Shown: piece by piece, positions 42,243 through 50,635 of the stretch
Numbering within the stretch: the stretch's first letter is position 1
Layout: each line of letters begins with the position of its first letter
NCBI GenBank assembly: GCA_050309775.1
Contig: JBNRMV010000009.1
Span: forward strand, 1-56,397
Direction of reading: 5' to 3'
From: DTU072 sp050309775
GTDB lineage: Bacteria; Bacillota; Clostridia; Christensenellales; DTU072
Length of the DNA stretch: 56,397 nucleotides
Notes under the pieces: model-generated
Told to the model about the DNA's origin: nothing
Database searches by the model: none
Seen by the model: only the letters and a program-made list of their open reading frames with translations
Position numbers and translations under genes: made by a program

Positions 42243-43450
42243 TGTTTACCTCTTGTCAGCATAAGTTTAATAAGGTCGCCGCCGTCCTCCAGCCAAAGCC
42301 CGTTTTTGGCAGCCTTTTCTGTATATTTTGACATGCCTTTCTCATGTTGTCCTGAACGATAGACAAAATACGGCACAGGGTCGGCGACATGCGTTCTGAC
42401 GCTTAACGGAGTGCCATGATCCGGCAGCACAGCAAGCACGAAATCCTCATTTCTCTCGGTGAGGGTAGTATATATATGCCCCACCACCTCGTCTATTTTT
42501 TCGATTGCCAAAATCTTATTGTCAGCCTCGCCTCTATGTCCGCACTCGTCCGGTGCTTCAATGTGCAAATATACAAAGTCATTGCCCTCGTCCAATGCCT
42601 GAATGACTGCCTGCGCCTTGCCGCTGAAGTTGGTATCTATGTTGCCGGTGGCGCCTTCTACATGATAGTTTTTCATGTCTGCGCCTACGGCAATGCCTTT
42701 CAGCAAGTCTACGGCGCTTATGACAGCGCCTTTGAGCTGATACTTGTCAAAAAAAGCAGTCAGCGCAGGTTTTGTGCCGGCGCCCCAGAACCAAACGGCA
42801 GATGCCGGCGGCTTGCCGCGAGCAATGCGTTCAAGGTTTGTCGGGTGGTCTTTAAGTATGGCGATGGACTTCTCTATCATTTGGGTAAAGACAGCGCTGT
42901 CTGCGCCTTTTGGTAGGTACTCGGCAATCTTTTTGCCGCTTATGTCGTGCGGCGGTATAAATTGCGTATCCAATGTTCCGCTATGGTCTATGAGGCAATG
43001 CCGATAGCTTATGCCGGCATGATAGACAAACCTATCATTGCCCAGTTGCCTTTGTATTTCTTCCATAAGCTGCGCGGCTTCTTTTGTGGAAATTTCGCCG
43101 GCGCTGTAATCAAGCATAACCTTGTCCTCAAGTTTTTCGTCATCGGACAGCGTAACAAGGTTTGTCCGCAAAGCAATATCTGTGTCGGACATATTTATTC
43201 CCATTGAAAGCGCTTCAAGCGGCGAGCGGCCGGTATAAGAAGTTTTGGGGTCATATCCCATAACTGACAGATTGGCTACATCGCTTGCAGGTTTCATGCC
43301 GTCGGGAATGGTTTTTATCAGCCCGAATACAGATTTTGACGCCAAATCATCTATGTAGGGTTTGTGCGCCAGCTCCAGCGGAGTAGCATTGCCCAGCGGT
43401 CCGCTATGATAATCAGCCATTCCGTCGCCAAGCACTATTATGTATTTCAT
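42239..43450 (-). CDS. apgM: Cofactor-independent phosphoglycerate mutase, ApgM type
   Basis: 403 residues of the archaeal-type 2,3-BPG-independent mutase, alkaline phosphatase superfamily. Metal and phosphoserine motifs: IVLGDGMADY at the N-terminus, ASDVANLSVMGYDP with the likely catalytic Ser, then HIEAPDECGHRGE and LPDHGTPLSVRTH. It interconverts 3- and 2-phosphoglycerate in glycolysis. AGAGGT precedes the ATG; alaS overlaps its stop by 4 bases. A promoter (TTGCTA-N17-TAATAT) lies upstream. Confidence 0.93.
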   Translation of the reverse strand: MKYIIVLGDGMADYHSGPLGNATPLELAHKPYIDDLASKSVFGLIKTIPDGMKPASDVANLSVMGYDPKTSYTGRSPLEALSMGINMSDTDIALRTNLVTLSDDEKLEDKVMLDYSAGEISTKEAAQLMEEIQRQLGNDRFVYHAGISYRHCLIDHSGTLDTQFIPPHDISGKKIAEYLPKGADSAVFTQMIEKSIAILKDHPTNLERIARGKPPASAVWFWGAGTKPALTAFFDKYQLKGAVISAVDLLKGIAVGADMKNYHVEGATGNIDTNFSGKAQAVIQALDEGNDFVYLHIEAPDECGHRGEADNKILAIEKIDEVVGHIYTTLTERNEDFVLAVLPDHGTPLSVRTHVADPVPYFVYRSGQHEKGMSKYTEKAAKNGLWLEDGGDLIKLMLTRGKQ

Positions 43451-43478
43451 TATTTACCTCTTTTAATTACTCATAATT

Positions 43479-43507
43479 ATATTATCAAAAAAGTAATATA
43501 ATAGCAA
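43479..43507 (-). promoter_or_regulatory. Promoter of apgM-alaS operon
   Basis: Minus strand: TTGCTA (complement of 43502-43507), 17-base spacer, TAATAT (complement of 43479-43484). Confidence 0.5.
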
Positions 43508-43514
43508 CTAATAT

Positions 43515-43556
43515 AAAAAAGTAAACAAAGAGGCCGCGCCATACGGAGCAGCCTCT
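43515..43556 (-). terminator. Terminator of ferredoxin-hcp operon
   Basis: Minus-strand hairpin AGAGGC / GCCTCT (43529-43534 with 43551-43556), extended inward by TGC/GCG and CC/GG around one mismatch, followed by TTTGTTTACTTTTTT. It lies 30 bases after the hcp stop. Confidence 0.7.
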
Positions 43557-43585
43557 ATAAAGATTTTTGAGATAAAAACCGTCCT

Positions 43586-45163
43586 TTAGCCAAGGATTTC
43601 TTTCAAATCCTGTTCGGCGGTGGATATCGGGGTGATGTTATAATGCTCTACTAAATAATTCAGCACATTCGGCGAAACAAACGCAGGAAGTGATGGTCCT
43701 AGTTTTATGTTTTTTATGCCGAGATATAGCAGCGTCAACAACACGCAGACGGCTTTTTGTTCGTACCAAGACAGCACTATCGAAAGCGGAAGTTCGTTGA
43801 CTTCGCAGCCAAATGCCTTTGCCAAAGCCACCGCCACTTGAATTGCGCCGAAAGAATCGTTGCATTGTCCCATATCCATTATGCGGGGAAGACCGCCGAT
43901 TTCGCCAATGTCTAAATCATTGAAACGGTACTTTCCGCATGCCAAAGTAAGTATTATGGTATCCTTAGGTGTGTTTTTAACAAATTCAGTATAATAGTTG
44001 CGCCCCGGCTTTGCGCCGTCGCATCCGCCAACAAGGAAGAAATGTTTTATTGCGCCGCTCTTGACGGCATTTATTACGGTGTCAGCAATTGAAAGTACGG
44101 TGCCGTGCGAGAATCCTGTCATTACTTCAGTACCGCCGTTTATGCCGGTAAATACTGTGTCTTGCTCATAGCCGCCCAGCTCAAGCGCCTTGTTGATTAC
44201 TGGAGTAAAGTCTTTGTCTTCGCCTATATGTACCATTTCCGGATAGGATACAACTTCTGTGGTAAAAACTCTGTCTTTATAGCTGTCACGAACCGGCATA
44301 ATGCAGTTTGTGGTAAACAGCACGGGAGCAGGAATATCTTTGAATTCCTTTTGTTGATTTTGCCATGCCGTGCCAAAGTTGCCTTTCAGATGAGAAAACT
44401 TCTTTAGTTTCGGATAACCGTGCGCAGGCAGCATTTCACCGTGGGTATAGATGTTTATTCCCTTTCCTTCGGTTTGCTCAAGCAGCAGTTGCAAGTCCTT
44501 TAGGTCATGACCGCTTATGACGATAAACGGACCTTTTTCGACGGTGAGTGGAACTTTTACCGGAACGGGCACTCCGTAGGTTTCAACATTGGCTTTGTCC
44601 AGCATTTCCATGCACTTGAAATTTATTTTTCCCGTTTCAAGCACTATGGGCAACAATTTGTCCATGCACCAGTCAGAGCCTATCGCATTCAGGGCTTTAT
44701 AAAAGAAAGCGTTTACTTCGGCATCGGAATAGCCCAGCACATAAGCATGGTATGCGTAAGCCGCCATGCCTTTTATGCCGAACAAAATCAGACCTTTCAG
44801 CGAACGAATGTCCTCGTCGGCATTCCATATCGACTGCATGTCGTATTCTCCGTACTTGGCATCAAGCGCAGGATTGGCAAGCAACATTCTTTTTATTTTC
44901 CTTGCTTCCTCTGTCAATGCCGCAACCGTCTTGTCATAGAAGTTTACATTTGTAATTGTGGTAAAAAGCCCCCTAAGCACAATGTCATCGCTGTCGTCGT
45001 TTGCGCCCTTTTCCTGCACTACCCTAGCCAACGCAATAAGCGCTCCTATAAGCTCGTCTTGAAGATTGGCGACATTTGACGGCTTACCGCAAACTCCGGC
45101 TCTGCCTGTACAGCCGACACCTCGTCCAGTTTGCTCGCATTGAAAACAAAACATTTCATTCAT
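43586..45163 (-). CDS. hcp: Hydroxylamine reductase (hybrid cluster protein)
   Basis: 525 residues. N-terminal cluster cysteines Cys6, Cys9, Cys18 and Cys25 (CFQCEQTGRGVGC, GVCGK); hybrid-cluster ligands appear later around ETGKINFKCMEML, TTNCIMPV, GGCDGAKPGRNYY, TLACGKYRF and MGQCNDSFGA. It reduces hydroxylamine and, physiologically, nitric oxide or S-nitrosothiol stress in anaerobes. The gene lies 23 bases after a ferredoxin gene, with a Crp/Fnr regulator divergent from that pair, the standard HcpR-type module. Confidence 0.96.
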   Translation of the reverse strand: MNEMFCFQCEQTGRGVGCTGRAGVCGKPSNVANLQDELIGALIALARVVQEKGANDDSDDIVLRGLFTTITNVNFYDKTVAALTEEARKIKRMLLANPALDAKYGEYDMQSIWNADEDIRSLKGLILFGIKGMAAYAYHAYVLGYSDAEVNAFFYKALNAIGSDWCMDKLLPIVLETGKINFKCMEMLDKANVETYGVPVPVKVPLTVEKGPFIVISGHDLKDLQLLLEQTEGKGINIYTHGEMLPAHGYPKLKKFSHLKGNFGTAWQNQQKEFKDIPAPVLFTTNCIMPVRDSYKDRVFTTEVVSYPEMVHIGEDKDFTPVINKALELGGYEQDTVFTGINGGTEVMTGFSHGTVLSIADTVINAVKSGAIKHFFLVGGCDGAKPGRNYYTEFVKNTPKDTIILTLACGKYRFNDLDIGEIGGLPRIMDMGQCNDSFGAIQVAVALAKAFGCEVNELPLSIVLSWYEQKAVCVLLTLLYLGIKNIKLGPSLPAFVSPNVLNYLVEHYNITPISTAEQDLKEILG

Positions 45164-45186
45164 AATATATACCTCCGTTTTTTATA

Positions 45187-45942
45187 TTAAGCCAGTATTT
45201 CTCCGTCTGTTGACAGTGTGATAATTTGCCACGGAATAAATTTTCCGCTTGCTTGCAAGGCATTTTTTACGGCAAATTCTATGCCGCCGCAGCAAGGTAC
45301 TTGCATACGCACCGCCGTTACGCTCTTTATGTCATTATTTTTTATGATTGCCGTCAGCTTTTCGGTATAATCCACCATATCCAACTTCGGACAGCCTATC
45401 AGCGTAATGTGGTTTCTCATAAACCTTTCATGAAAATTTGCATAGGCATATGCCGAACAATCGGCGGCAACCAACAAGTTTGCATTCTTGAAATAAGGCG
45501 CGTTGACAGGCACAAGTTTGATTTGCACCGGCCATTGGCTAAGTCTGTTTTGCGGCGCGGTATATGCAGACGGGGTATCTGCGCTGTTTTGCGCAAGATT
45601 TTTTGCCTGAGAGCCGGGGCAGCCGCCTCCGCAAGGCGCTTCTTTTCTTTCTATGGTCTTGCTGTTTGTACCCGGACAGCCGCAAGGCAGATCCTTGTTT
45701 TGGTTTTTTAGCATATTTTCTTTTACGGCTTCCTCGTCAAAAGCAGCCGCCTCTCTTTGCTCAAAAGATATGGCGCCCGTCGGGCAGACAGGCAGACAAT
45801 TGCCCAAGCCGTCGCAATAATCATCGCGTATAAGTTTTGCTTTGCCGTCAATCATGGCAATGGCGCCCTCATGACAAGCCTCGGCGCAAGCACCGCAACC
45901 GTTGCAAAGCTCCTCGTCAATTTTTATTATTTGTCTTATCAT
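45187..45942 (-). CDS. 4Fe-4S ferredoxin-domain protein partnered with Hcp
   Basis: 251 residues from ATG 45942 (AGAGGT upstream; the longer frame would run through the promoter). Two clusters: CNGCGACAEACHEGA and YCDGLGNCLPVCPTGA. A middle linker carries two CGCPG/CGGGCPG motifs, and the C-terminal half (about 140-251) has ADCSAYAY, IGCPKLDMVDY and QVPCCGGIEFAV, resembling the domain found in Hcp-associated ferredoxins. Probably supplies electrons to Hcp. First gene of the operon under the Crp/Fnr-type site. Confidence 0.88.
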   Translation of the reverse strand: MIRQIIKIDEELCNGCGACAEACHEGAIAMIDGKAKLIRDDYCDGLGNCLPVCPTGAISFEQREAAAFDEEAVKENMLKNQNKDLPCGCPGTNSKTIERKEAPCGGGCPGSQAKNLAQNSADTPSAYTAPQNRLSQWPVQIKLVPVNAPYFKNANLLVAADCSAYAYANFHERFMRNHITLIGCPKLDMVDYTEKLTAIIKNNDIKSVTAVRMQVPCCGGIEFAVKNALQASGKFIPWQIITLSTDGEILA

Positions 45943-45969
45943 TTCATTACCTCTTGACTTTTTTGTTTT

Positions 45970-46012
45970 ATTATAGCATATTATAAATATACAAATCTGT
46001 TGTAAAAACAAC
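45970..46012 (-). promoter_or_regulatory. Crp/Fnr-type operator and activator-dependent promoter of ferredoxin-hcp
   Basis: GTTGT-AAAA-ACAAC (45999-46012) is a perfect 5-4-5 inverted repeat like FNR-family boxes. On the minus strand a TATAAT (complement of 45970-45975) has no recognisable -35 at the normal distance; the box is centred about 42 bases before the predicted start, the class II activator position. It also lies just upstream of the regulator gene's own ribosome site. Confidence 0.65.
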
Positions 46013-46026
46013 GAAACGGAGAAGTT

Positions 46027-46701
46027 ATGAAAAAATATCTAGATGTTTTGAGCAAATCAGTCCTTTTCAAAGGCACAGAGGACAATATTTTAGCCATGCT
46101 TTCTTGCATGTCCGCAAGGAAAGCCATATATGACAAAAATGAATACATTTTTATGGAGGGCGACGACACTCACACAGTAGGCATTGTTCTGACAGGCAGA
46201 ATACTTATAGTTAAGGATGATTTTTGGGGCAACCGTTCAATTTTATCCGAAATCGTCAGCGGAGAAATCTTCGGCGAGTCTTTTTCATATACCGACAAGG
46301 CATTCACCGCGCCCGTCAGCGCTCTTGCCGTCGAAAAAACCGAGGTGCTGCTCATTGACTATGCAAAATTGATAACAACCTGTTCCTCAAACTGCTATTT
46401 TCACAATCAGGTGATAATGAATCTCATAAATATTCTGACAAAAAAGAATATCATGCTGACGCATAAAATTGTATGCGTAACAAAAAAAACCACAAGAGAA
46501 AAACTGCTTTTTTATCTTTCGGCGCAGGCAAAAAGGGCAAAGAGCAACTGCTTCACCATTTCATTCAATCGTCAGGAGCTGGCGGATTTTCTTGCGGTGG
46601 ACCGTAGCGCAATGTCAACCGAACTGGGAAAAATGCGAGATGAAAAGCTGCTGGAATTTCACAAAAATATGTTTTTGCTGAAAAATGTAAAGTCGGTATG
46701 A
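46027..46701 (+). CDS. Crp/Fnr-family regulator (HcpR-like)
   Basis: 224 residues: N-terminal cyclic-nucleotide-type beta roll (about 20-120, with GIVLTGRILIVKDDFWG and GEIFGESFSYTD), a dimer helix, and a C-terminal winged helix-turn-helix FNRQELADFLAVDRSAMSTELGKM described by its core ELADFLAVDRSAMS. It lacks the N-terminal FNR iron-sulfur cysteines, as HcpR proteins do. Divergent from ferredoxin-hcp with a 5-4-5 palindrome between, it is the probable activator of that operon in response to nitrosative stress. Confidence 0.88.
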   Translation: MKKYLDVLSKSVLFKGTEDNILAMLSCMSARKAIYDKNEYIFMEGDDTHTVGIVLTGRILIVKDDFWGNRSILSEIVSGEIFGESFSYTDKAFTAPVSALAVEKTEVLLIDYAKLITTCSSNCYFHNQVIMNLINILTKKNIMLTHKIVCVTKKTTREKLLFYLSAQAKRAKSNCFTISFNRQELADFLAVDRSAMSTELGKMRDEKLLEFHKNMFLLKNVKSV

Positions 46702-46724
46702 CCTTTATGCAGCAAAATTTTTCC

Positions 46725-46754
46725 TTGACGGCGTCATAAATTGTTTTATATAAT
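46725..46754 (+). promoter_or_regulatory. Promoter of serine hydrolase gene
   Basis: TTGACG (46725-46730), 18-base spacer, TATAAT (46749-46754). Confidence 0.65.
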
Positions 46755-46828
46755 TATTATATCCTTATTATATGATTTGAGAGAATAATGACGCATTTAT
46801 TATGGTAAGAAAAAAAAGAAGGGAAAGA

Positions 46829-48265
46829 ATGATAAAGATTGTTGGCGTATTTTTAGTTTCCGCCTTGTTTTTTTCAGCAGCTATGTTGATTCATTACGCT
46901 CCGGATGCGGCGGCAAAAAAGCTATCGACGGAGCTTTTTCTCAAGCATCTGGACAAAAGAGTTGACACTCTTATGAATAGGTACAATATCCCCGGAGCGG
47001 CAATTGCCGTTGTCAAAGACGGCGAAATTGTCAGCAGCAAAGCTTATGGTTATGCCGATGTTGCGCAGCGCCGAAAACTGGATGTTGATATGCCCATGCG
47101 CGTACAGTCCATTTCAAAATCTTTGACTGCTTGGGCTATACTCAACCTTGCCGAAGAAGGCAAAATAAACTTGGATATGCCGTTTGAAACTTATAGCGGC
47201 GACTGGAAATTGCCCCAAACAGAGTTTTCTTCAAACGAAGTCACAATAAAAAGGCTGCTAAGCCATACCGCCGGCATGCCGCTAGGCGATGTCTTTACAT
47301 TATATTCCCCCGATGAACAAAAACCAACCTTAAAAGAGAGCTTGACGCGCACGGCAATACTTTTTCAGCCGCCTGGCTCGGGTTTTTATTATTCAAATGT
47401 CGGATACAATTTGCTGGAGCTGCTTATCGAAGAGGTTACGCAACAGCCGTTTGCGGAATATATGAAAAATGAAATATTGCTGCCGCTGGGAATGCAAAAC
47501 TCGGCTTTTGACTATTCCGACATAACCAATCCGCCAAAAGGGTATTCCTTGAAAGGCAAAGAGGTTTTGGCATATGAGTACCCCGAAAAGGCATCCGGCG
47601 GACTTATTTCAACAGTTGAGGATATCGCAAAGTTTTGCATTGCCGGAGCAAAAGGCGGACAGGCTCTACTTTCCTCGCAAAGCATAGACAGTCTTTACCA
47701 AGCGCGCGCCGAAAAAATCGGAGTTTATGGGTTGGCATTTGATGCTTACGGCTATGGGTTTTATACTGAGGACTTGTCGGGCAAAACAGCCGTTTCCCAT
47801 GGCGGACAAGGCTCGGGTTGGATGAGTCATTTTCATTCGGTGCCCTCTACGGGCGACGCCATAGTCATTTTAACAAACAGCCAAAGGAGCTGGCCGTTCA
47901 TAGCCGGCATTTTGAATGCGTGGTCAAAAAATAACGGGTATTCCTCGCCGGGTATGACGCGCATATTGCTCGGAGAGGCGTTTATGTGGGCAATAACAGG
48001 CTTGATATTTGCGCTGGCGGCGCTTACGCTGGCAAGCGCCATCAGACTAATAGCCGCAGACGGTTTTGCTTTTTCACTGCCTCGCGGTATAAAAGACTGG
48101 ATAAAAATAGTGGTATCCTTATTTATTATTGCCGCAATTATTTGGTGCGCCGTACAGCCGTATTTGTTTGTCACCACTGTATTTCCGTTGGTGTCAGTGT
48201 GGCTGGCTGTGTCAGCGTTACTGCTGGCGCTGTTGGTAATATTAAAGTCTTTGGTTTGCGCCTAA
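46829..48265 (+). CDS. Class C beta-lactamase-like serine hydrolase with C-terminal membrane domain
   Basis: 478 residues from ATG 46829 (AAGGGA upstream). N-terminal membrane segment or signal, then the serine-hydrolase domain: SISKSL (SxxK nucleophile), YYSNVGYN (YxN) and SHGGQGSG (HxG) in the correct order, with LLSHTAGMP between. Three C-terminal hydrophobic segments (about 390-478) follow. Such proteins (PbpE/FmtA/EstB-like) act on D-amino-acid esters, cell-wall peptides or beta-lactams; true substrate unknown. It has its own promoter; the C-terminal helices make it an integral membrane enzyme facing outside. Confidence 0.9.
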   Translation: MIKIVGVFLVSALFFSAAMLIHYAPDAAAKKLSTELFLKHLDKRVDTLMNRYNIPGAAIAVVKDGEIVSSKAYGYADVAQRRKLDVDMPMRVQSISKSLTAWAILNLAEEGKINLDMPFETYSGDWKLPQTEFSSNEVTIKRLLSHTAGMPLGDVFTLYSPDEQKPTLKESLTRTAILFQPPGSGFYYSNVGYNLLELLIEEVTQQPFAEYMKNEILLPLGMQNSAFDYSDITNPPKGYSLKGKEVLAYEYPEKASGGLISTVEDIAKFCIAGAKGGQALLSSQSIDSLYQARAEKIGVYGLAFDAYGYGFYTEDLSGKTAVSHGGQGSGWMSHFHSVPSTGDAIVILTNSQRSWPFIAGILNAWSKNNGYSSPGMTRILLGEAFMWAITGLIFALAALTLASAIRLIAADGFAFSLPRGIKDWIKIVVSLFIIAAIIWCAVQPYLFVTTVFPLVSVWLAVSALLLALLVILKSLVCA

Positions 48266-48289
48266 CAAGACATTTGTTTGGCTTGCGCT

Positions 48290-48817
48290 TTATTCAGCCT
48301 TTTGTTTTCCCTCTTTCAGCGCATCGCGGATTTCTGAAAGCAACTCTTCAATGTGACTGAGATTTGCTTGCTCGGCAACAGCCGGCGGAGCTGCTTCAGC
48401 TACGGGTTCGGGCGCCGATTGCTCGTCGGTATTTACGCCAATAAGTTCTTTGGCATTGGCTGCAAGTTTTTCGGCGGCTTTCTTAGCCGAAGTCATTAGT
48501 CTGATCATAACAAAAATTATCAAAGAGATGAGCAAAAAGTCAACAATATTTTGCAAAAAACTGCCCCAGTTTATTGTCAATGCATCTTTGGTGACGACAC
48601 CGTCAACGACAACGGCATCACGCAGCGTCCATACCAAATCGGTCAAACTGTGCGCGCCGAGAGCTGCCGTCAGCAACGGCATTATGATATCGTTTACCAA
48701 ACTGGTAACGATTTTTCCGAATGCGGCGCCAATGATTACGGCAACGGCAAGGTCAACGACATTTCCTTTTGTAATAAACTTTTTGAAGTCATTATAAAAA
48801 TTTTTTACCCGTTTCAT
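48290..48817 (-). CDS. mscL: Large-conductance mechanosensitive channel
   Basis: 175 residues; NDFKKFITKGNVVDLAVAV, described by its core KGNVVDLAVAVIIGAAFG, is the family signature of the N-terminal helix and first membrane segment. A periplasmic loop (about 50-80) and the second membrane segment (NIVDFLLISLIIFVMI) follow. The C-terminal tail is longer than usual and Ala/Glu-rich, ending with the pentamer helix motif LLSEIRDALKE. Opens under membrane tension to release osmolytes. A TGC-extended TATACT -10 (complement of 48850-48855) lies upstream. Confidence 0.96.
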   Translation of the reverse strand: MKRVKNFYNDFKKFITKGNVVDLAVAVIIGAAFGKIVTSLVNDIIMPLLTAALGAHSLTDLVWTLRDAVVVDGVVTKDALTINWGSFLQNIVDFLLISLIIFVMIRLMTSAKKAAEKLAANAKELIGVNTDEQSAPEPVAEAAPPAVAEQANLSHIEELLSEIRDALKEGKQKAE

Positions 48818-48866
48818 GCTACACTCCTTTTTGTGGTGTTAATAAGATTAGTATAGCATATTAAAC

Positions 48867-48897
48867 ATCAAACCGCAGGAAAAACCTGCGGTTTGAT
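48867..48897. terminator. 13-bp perfect hairpin
   Basis: ATCAAACCGCAGG / CCTGCGGTTTGAT with a 5-base A loop. It follows the second LRR lipoprotein gene on the minus strand by about 30 bases. The T-run after the stem is short on that strand, so termination strength is uncertain. Confidence 0.7.
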
Positions 48898-48928
48898 TAA
48901 AGAACTTATTAATGATAAAGCCTGAAGC

Positions 48929-50425
48929 CTATTTCCATTCTATTACAATTTCATCATCATATTGTTCAAACCACTTTTCTATGGCTTCTGCGTTTTCCGG
49001 ACGAGCATAATCAAAGGTTATTTTTTCAAAGCTGTTTTCGTCTAAGAAAAGGCGCCATAGCGTTTCGGCAAGCGACGTGCCATCGTCAGGGATTTCGCCA
49101 ACCATATCAATTTCTTTCATAATCTGATTGAAATATGCGTCTAGGTTTGTTAGGAAACTTTCGGGCAGAATGATGTGTTTCAGGTGTCTGTTTGAGAAGT
49201 TTGCCACTTTTGTTCCTTGGGGCACCGTGAAAGTATCGTCAGTTTTTTCCTTGGGATAAACAACTATGCCGTTATAAGTCTTATCATAAAGCACGCCTTC
49301 TATATCGCAATACCTTTCGTTGCCCTCCGCCACGGTTATGCTCTTCAACTTATATGCCCTATTGGCAAATTCCCCCCCGTCTTTTAAGGACGCAGGCAAA
49401 ACTATGTTCTCAATGCTGTTGTCGTCGGGAAGACTTGCGGCAATACTTTTTACGCCTTCGGGTATAATCAGTTCGGTTGCATCTTCGGGCAGATTTATGC
49501 TCAACACCGTTCCCGAATCGGTTATGAACAGACCTTCCTTAAGCGCATAGGGTGTTTTGAAAAAAGCGTCCCATCCGATATCTACGCTCGACGGGTAAAT
49601 TATGTCGGCAAGTTTTGTGCAGCCTCCGAAAGCCGATGCGCCAAGCGACTCCAAGCCAATTGGCAATTCCACTGCTTCAAGCGAGGTGCAATTCTCAAAG
49701 GCGCCTGCCTCTATTCTTTCCAACCCTGTGGCAAAAGTTATGCTCCCCAGCGCCGAACAGCCTTTAAAAGCCATGAACCCTATTTCTTTTACGGCGGCGG
49801 GGATATCAATTTTTTTCAAGGCTGCGCAGCCTTGAAAGGCGTGCACCCCTATGCTTTTGACTCCGCCGGGAATCCTCACTTCGGTTAATGCAGAGCACCC
49901 CGAAAAGGCTGAGTCCGAAATCTCCTGAATGGATGAGGGCAAAATAATGTCTGTAAGTGATGAACATCCTTTAAAAGCGCTGGGAGATATTGCGTTGAGT
50001 CCTTTGGGAAGGTTTACGCTTGTAAGCGAACTGCAATCTACAAAAGCGCTATTGATGTCAGTTATGCCTGAGGGCAACTCTACTGACACAAGATTTGTAC
50101 ATCCGGAGAATGCCAAGCGTATGCTCTCAACGCCCACGGGTACCGTCACAGAAGTAATGGTCTTGTTGCCTTTGAAAGTACTCGAAAGCTCGCGTACGGG
50201 ATAGCCTTCTATGTCCGACGGAACGACTACTTCGGCAAGCGAACCGTGATACTTCAGCAAACTGACAGTATCCTCCGAAGTTAAATAATAATCATAACCG
50301 TCTGCCGTTCTCCCTTCACGAGGCAAAGAACCTTCAGCTGTGTCGTCTCCAAGACAACCTGCTAAGCAAAGCGCACATAAAAGCGCTAATGCCAATAATA
50401 ATGTAATGATTGAATATTTTTTCAT
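48929..50425 (-). CDS. Second BspA-type LRR lipoprotein
   Basis: 498 residues from ATG 50425 (GGGAGG upstream). Signal peptide with lipobox LAGC (Cys24). About twelve LRR_5/BspA repeats run from residue 60 to 300, unusually regular (LPSSIQEISDSAFSGCSAL, IPAAVKEIGFMAFKGCSAL are examples), followed by less regular repeats with EGVLYDKTYNGIVVYP units. The C-terminus (about 430-498) is an acidic non-repeat domain ending DEIVIEWK. Predicted surface adhesin; ligand unknown. Distinct from the protein at 23.5 kb in its denser Cys-Ser (GCSSL/GCSAL) repeat consensus. Confidence 0.9.
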   Translation of the reverse strand: MKKYSIITLLLALALLCALCLAGCLGDDTAEGSLPREGRTADGYDYYLTSEDTVSLLKYHGSLAEVVVPSDIEGYPVRELSSTFKGNKTITSVTVPVGVESIRLAFSGCTNLVSVELPSGITDINSAFVDCSSLTSVNLPKGLNAISPSAFKGCSSLTDIILPSSIQEISDSAFSGCSALTEVRIPGGVKSIGVHAFQGCAALKKIDIPAAVKEIGFMAFKGCSALGSITFATGLERIEAGAFENCTSLEAVELPIGLESLGASAFGGCTKLADIIYPSSVDIGWDAFFKTPYALKEGLFITDSGTVLSINLPEDATELIIPEGVKSIAASLPDDNSIENIVLPASLKDGGEFANRAYKLKSITVAEGNERYCDIEGVLYDKTYNGIVVYPKEKTDDTFTVPQGTKVANFSNRHLKHIILPESFLTNLDAYFNQIMKEIDMVGEIPDDGTSLAETLWRLFLDENSFEKITFDYARPENAEAIEKWFEQYDDEIVIEWK

Positions 50426-50559
50426 AATATCCTCCCTAATATTTTCCCCCATATCATTTTCGCTTATTTTTCTTAATTTTTTCTTAAGTAATATCTCAAT
50501 TCATGAGAACTCGACCATTATATACTATGGTATTATTATAAAATATGTGATAAAACCCC

Positions 50560-50591
50560 TAATATGCGTGTTTTTTCAAACACGCATATTA
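50560..50591 (-). terminator. 14-bp hairpin after GLUG-repeat gene
   Basis: Perfect arms TAATATGCGTGTTT / AAACACGCATATTA with loop TTTC, 45 bases after the stop of the minus-strand secreted-protein gene. On the minus strand the stem is followed by GGGG then TTTT. Confidence 0.65.
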
Positions 50592-50635
50592 AGTTTACTA
50601 CATTTTTACAAAATTGTCAATGCCTAATTTTCTCT

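Noticed and set aside
45943..46011. N-terminal extension of the Hcp-associated ferredoxin
   Set aside because: It would cover the promoter and the Crp/Fnr box and reads as hydrophobic nonsense; ATG 45942 has a good ribosome site.
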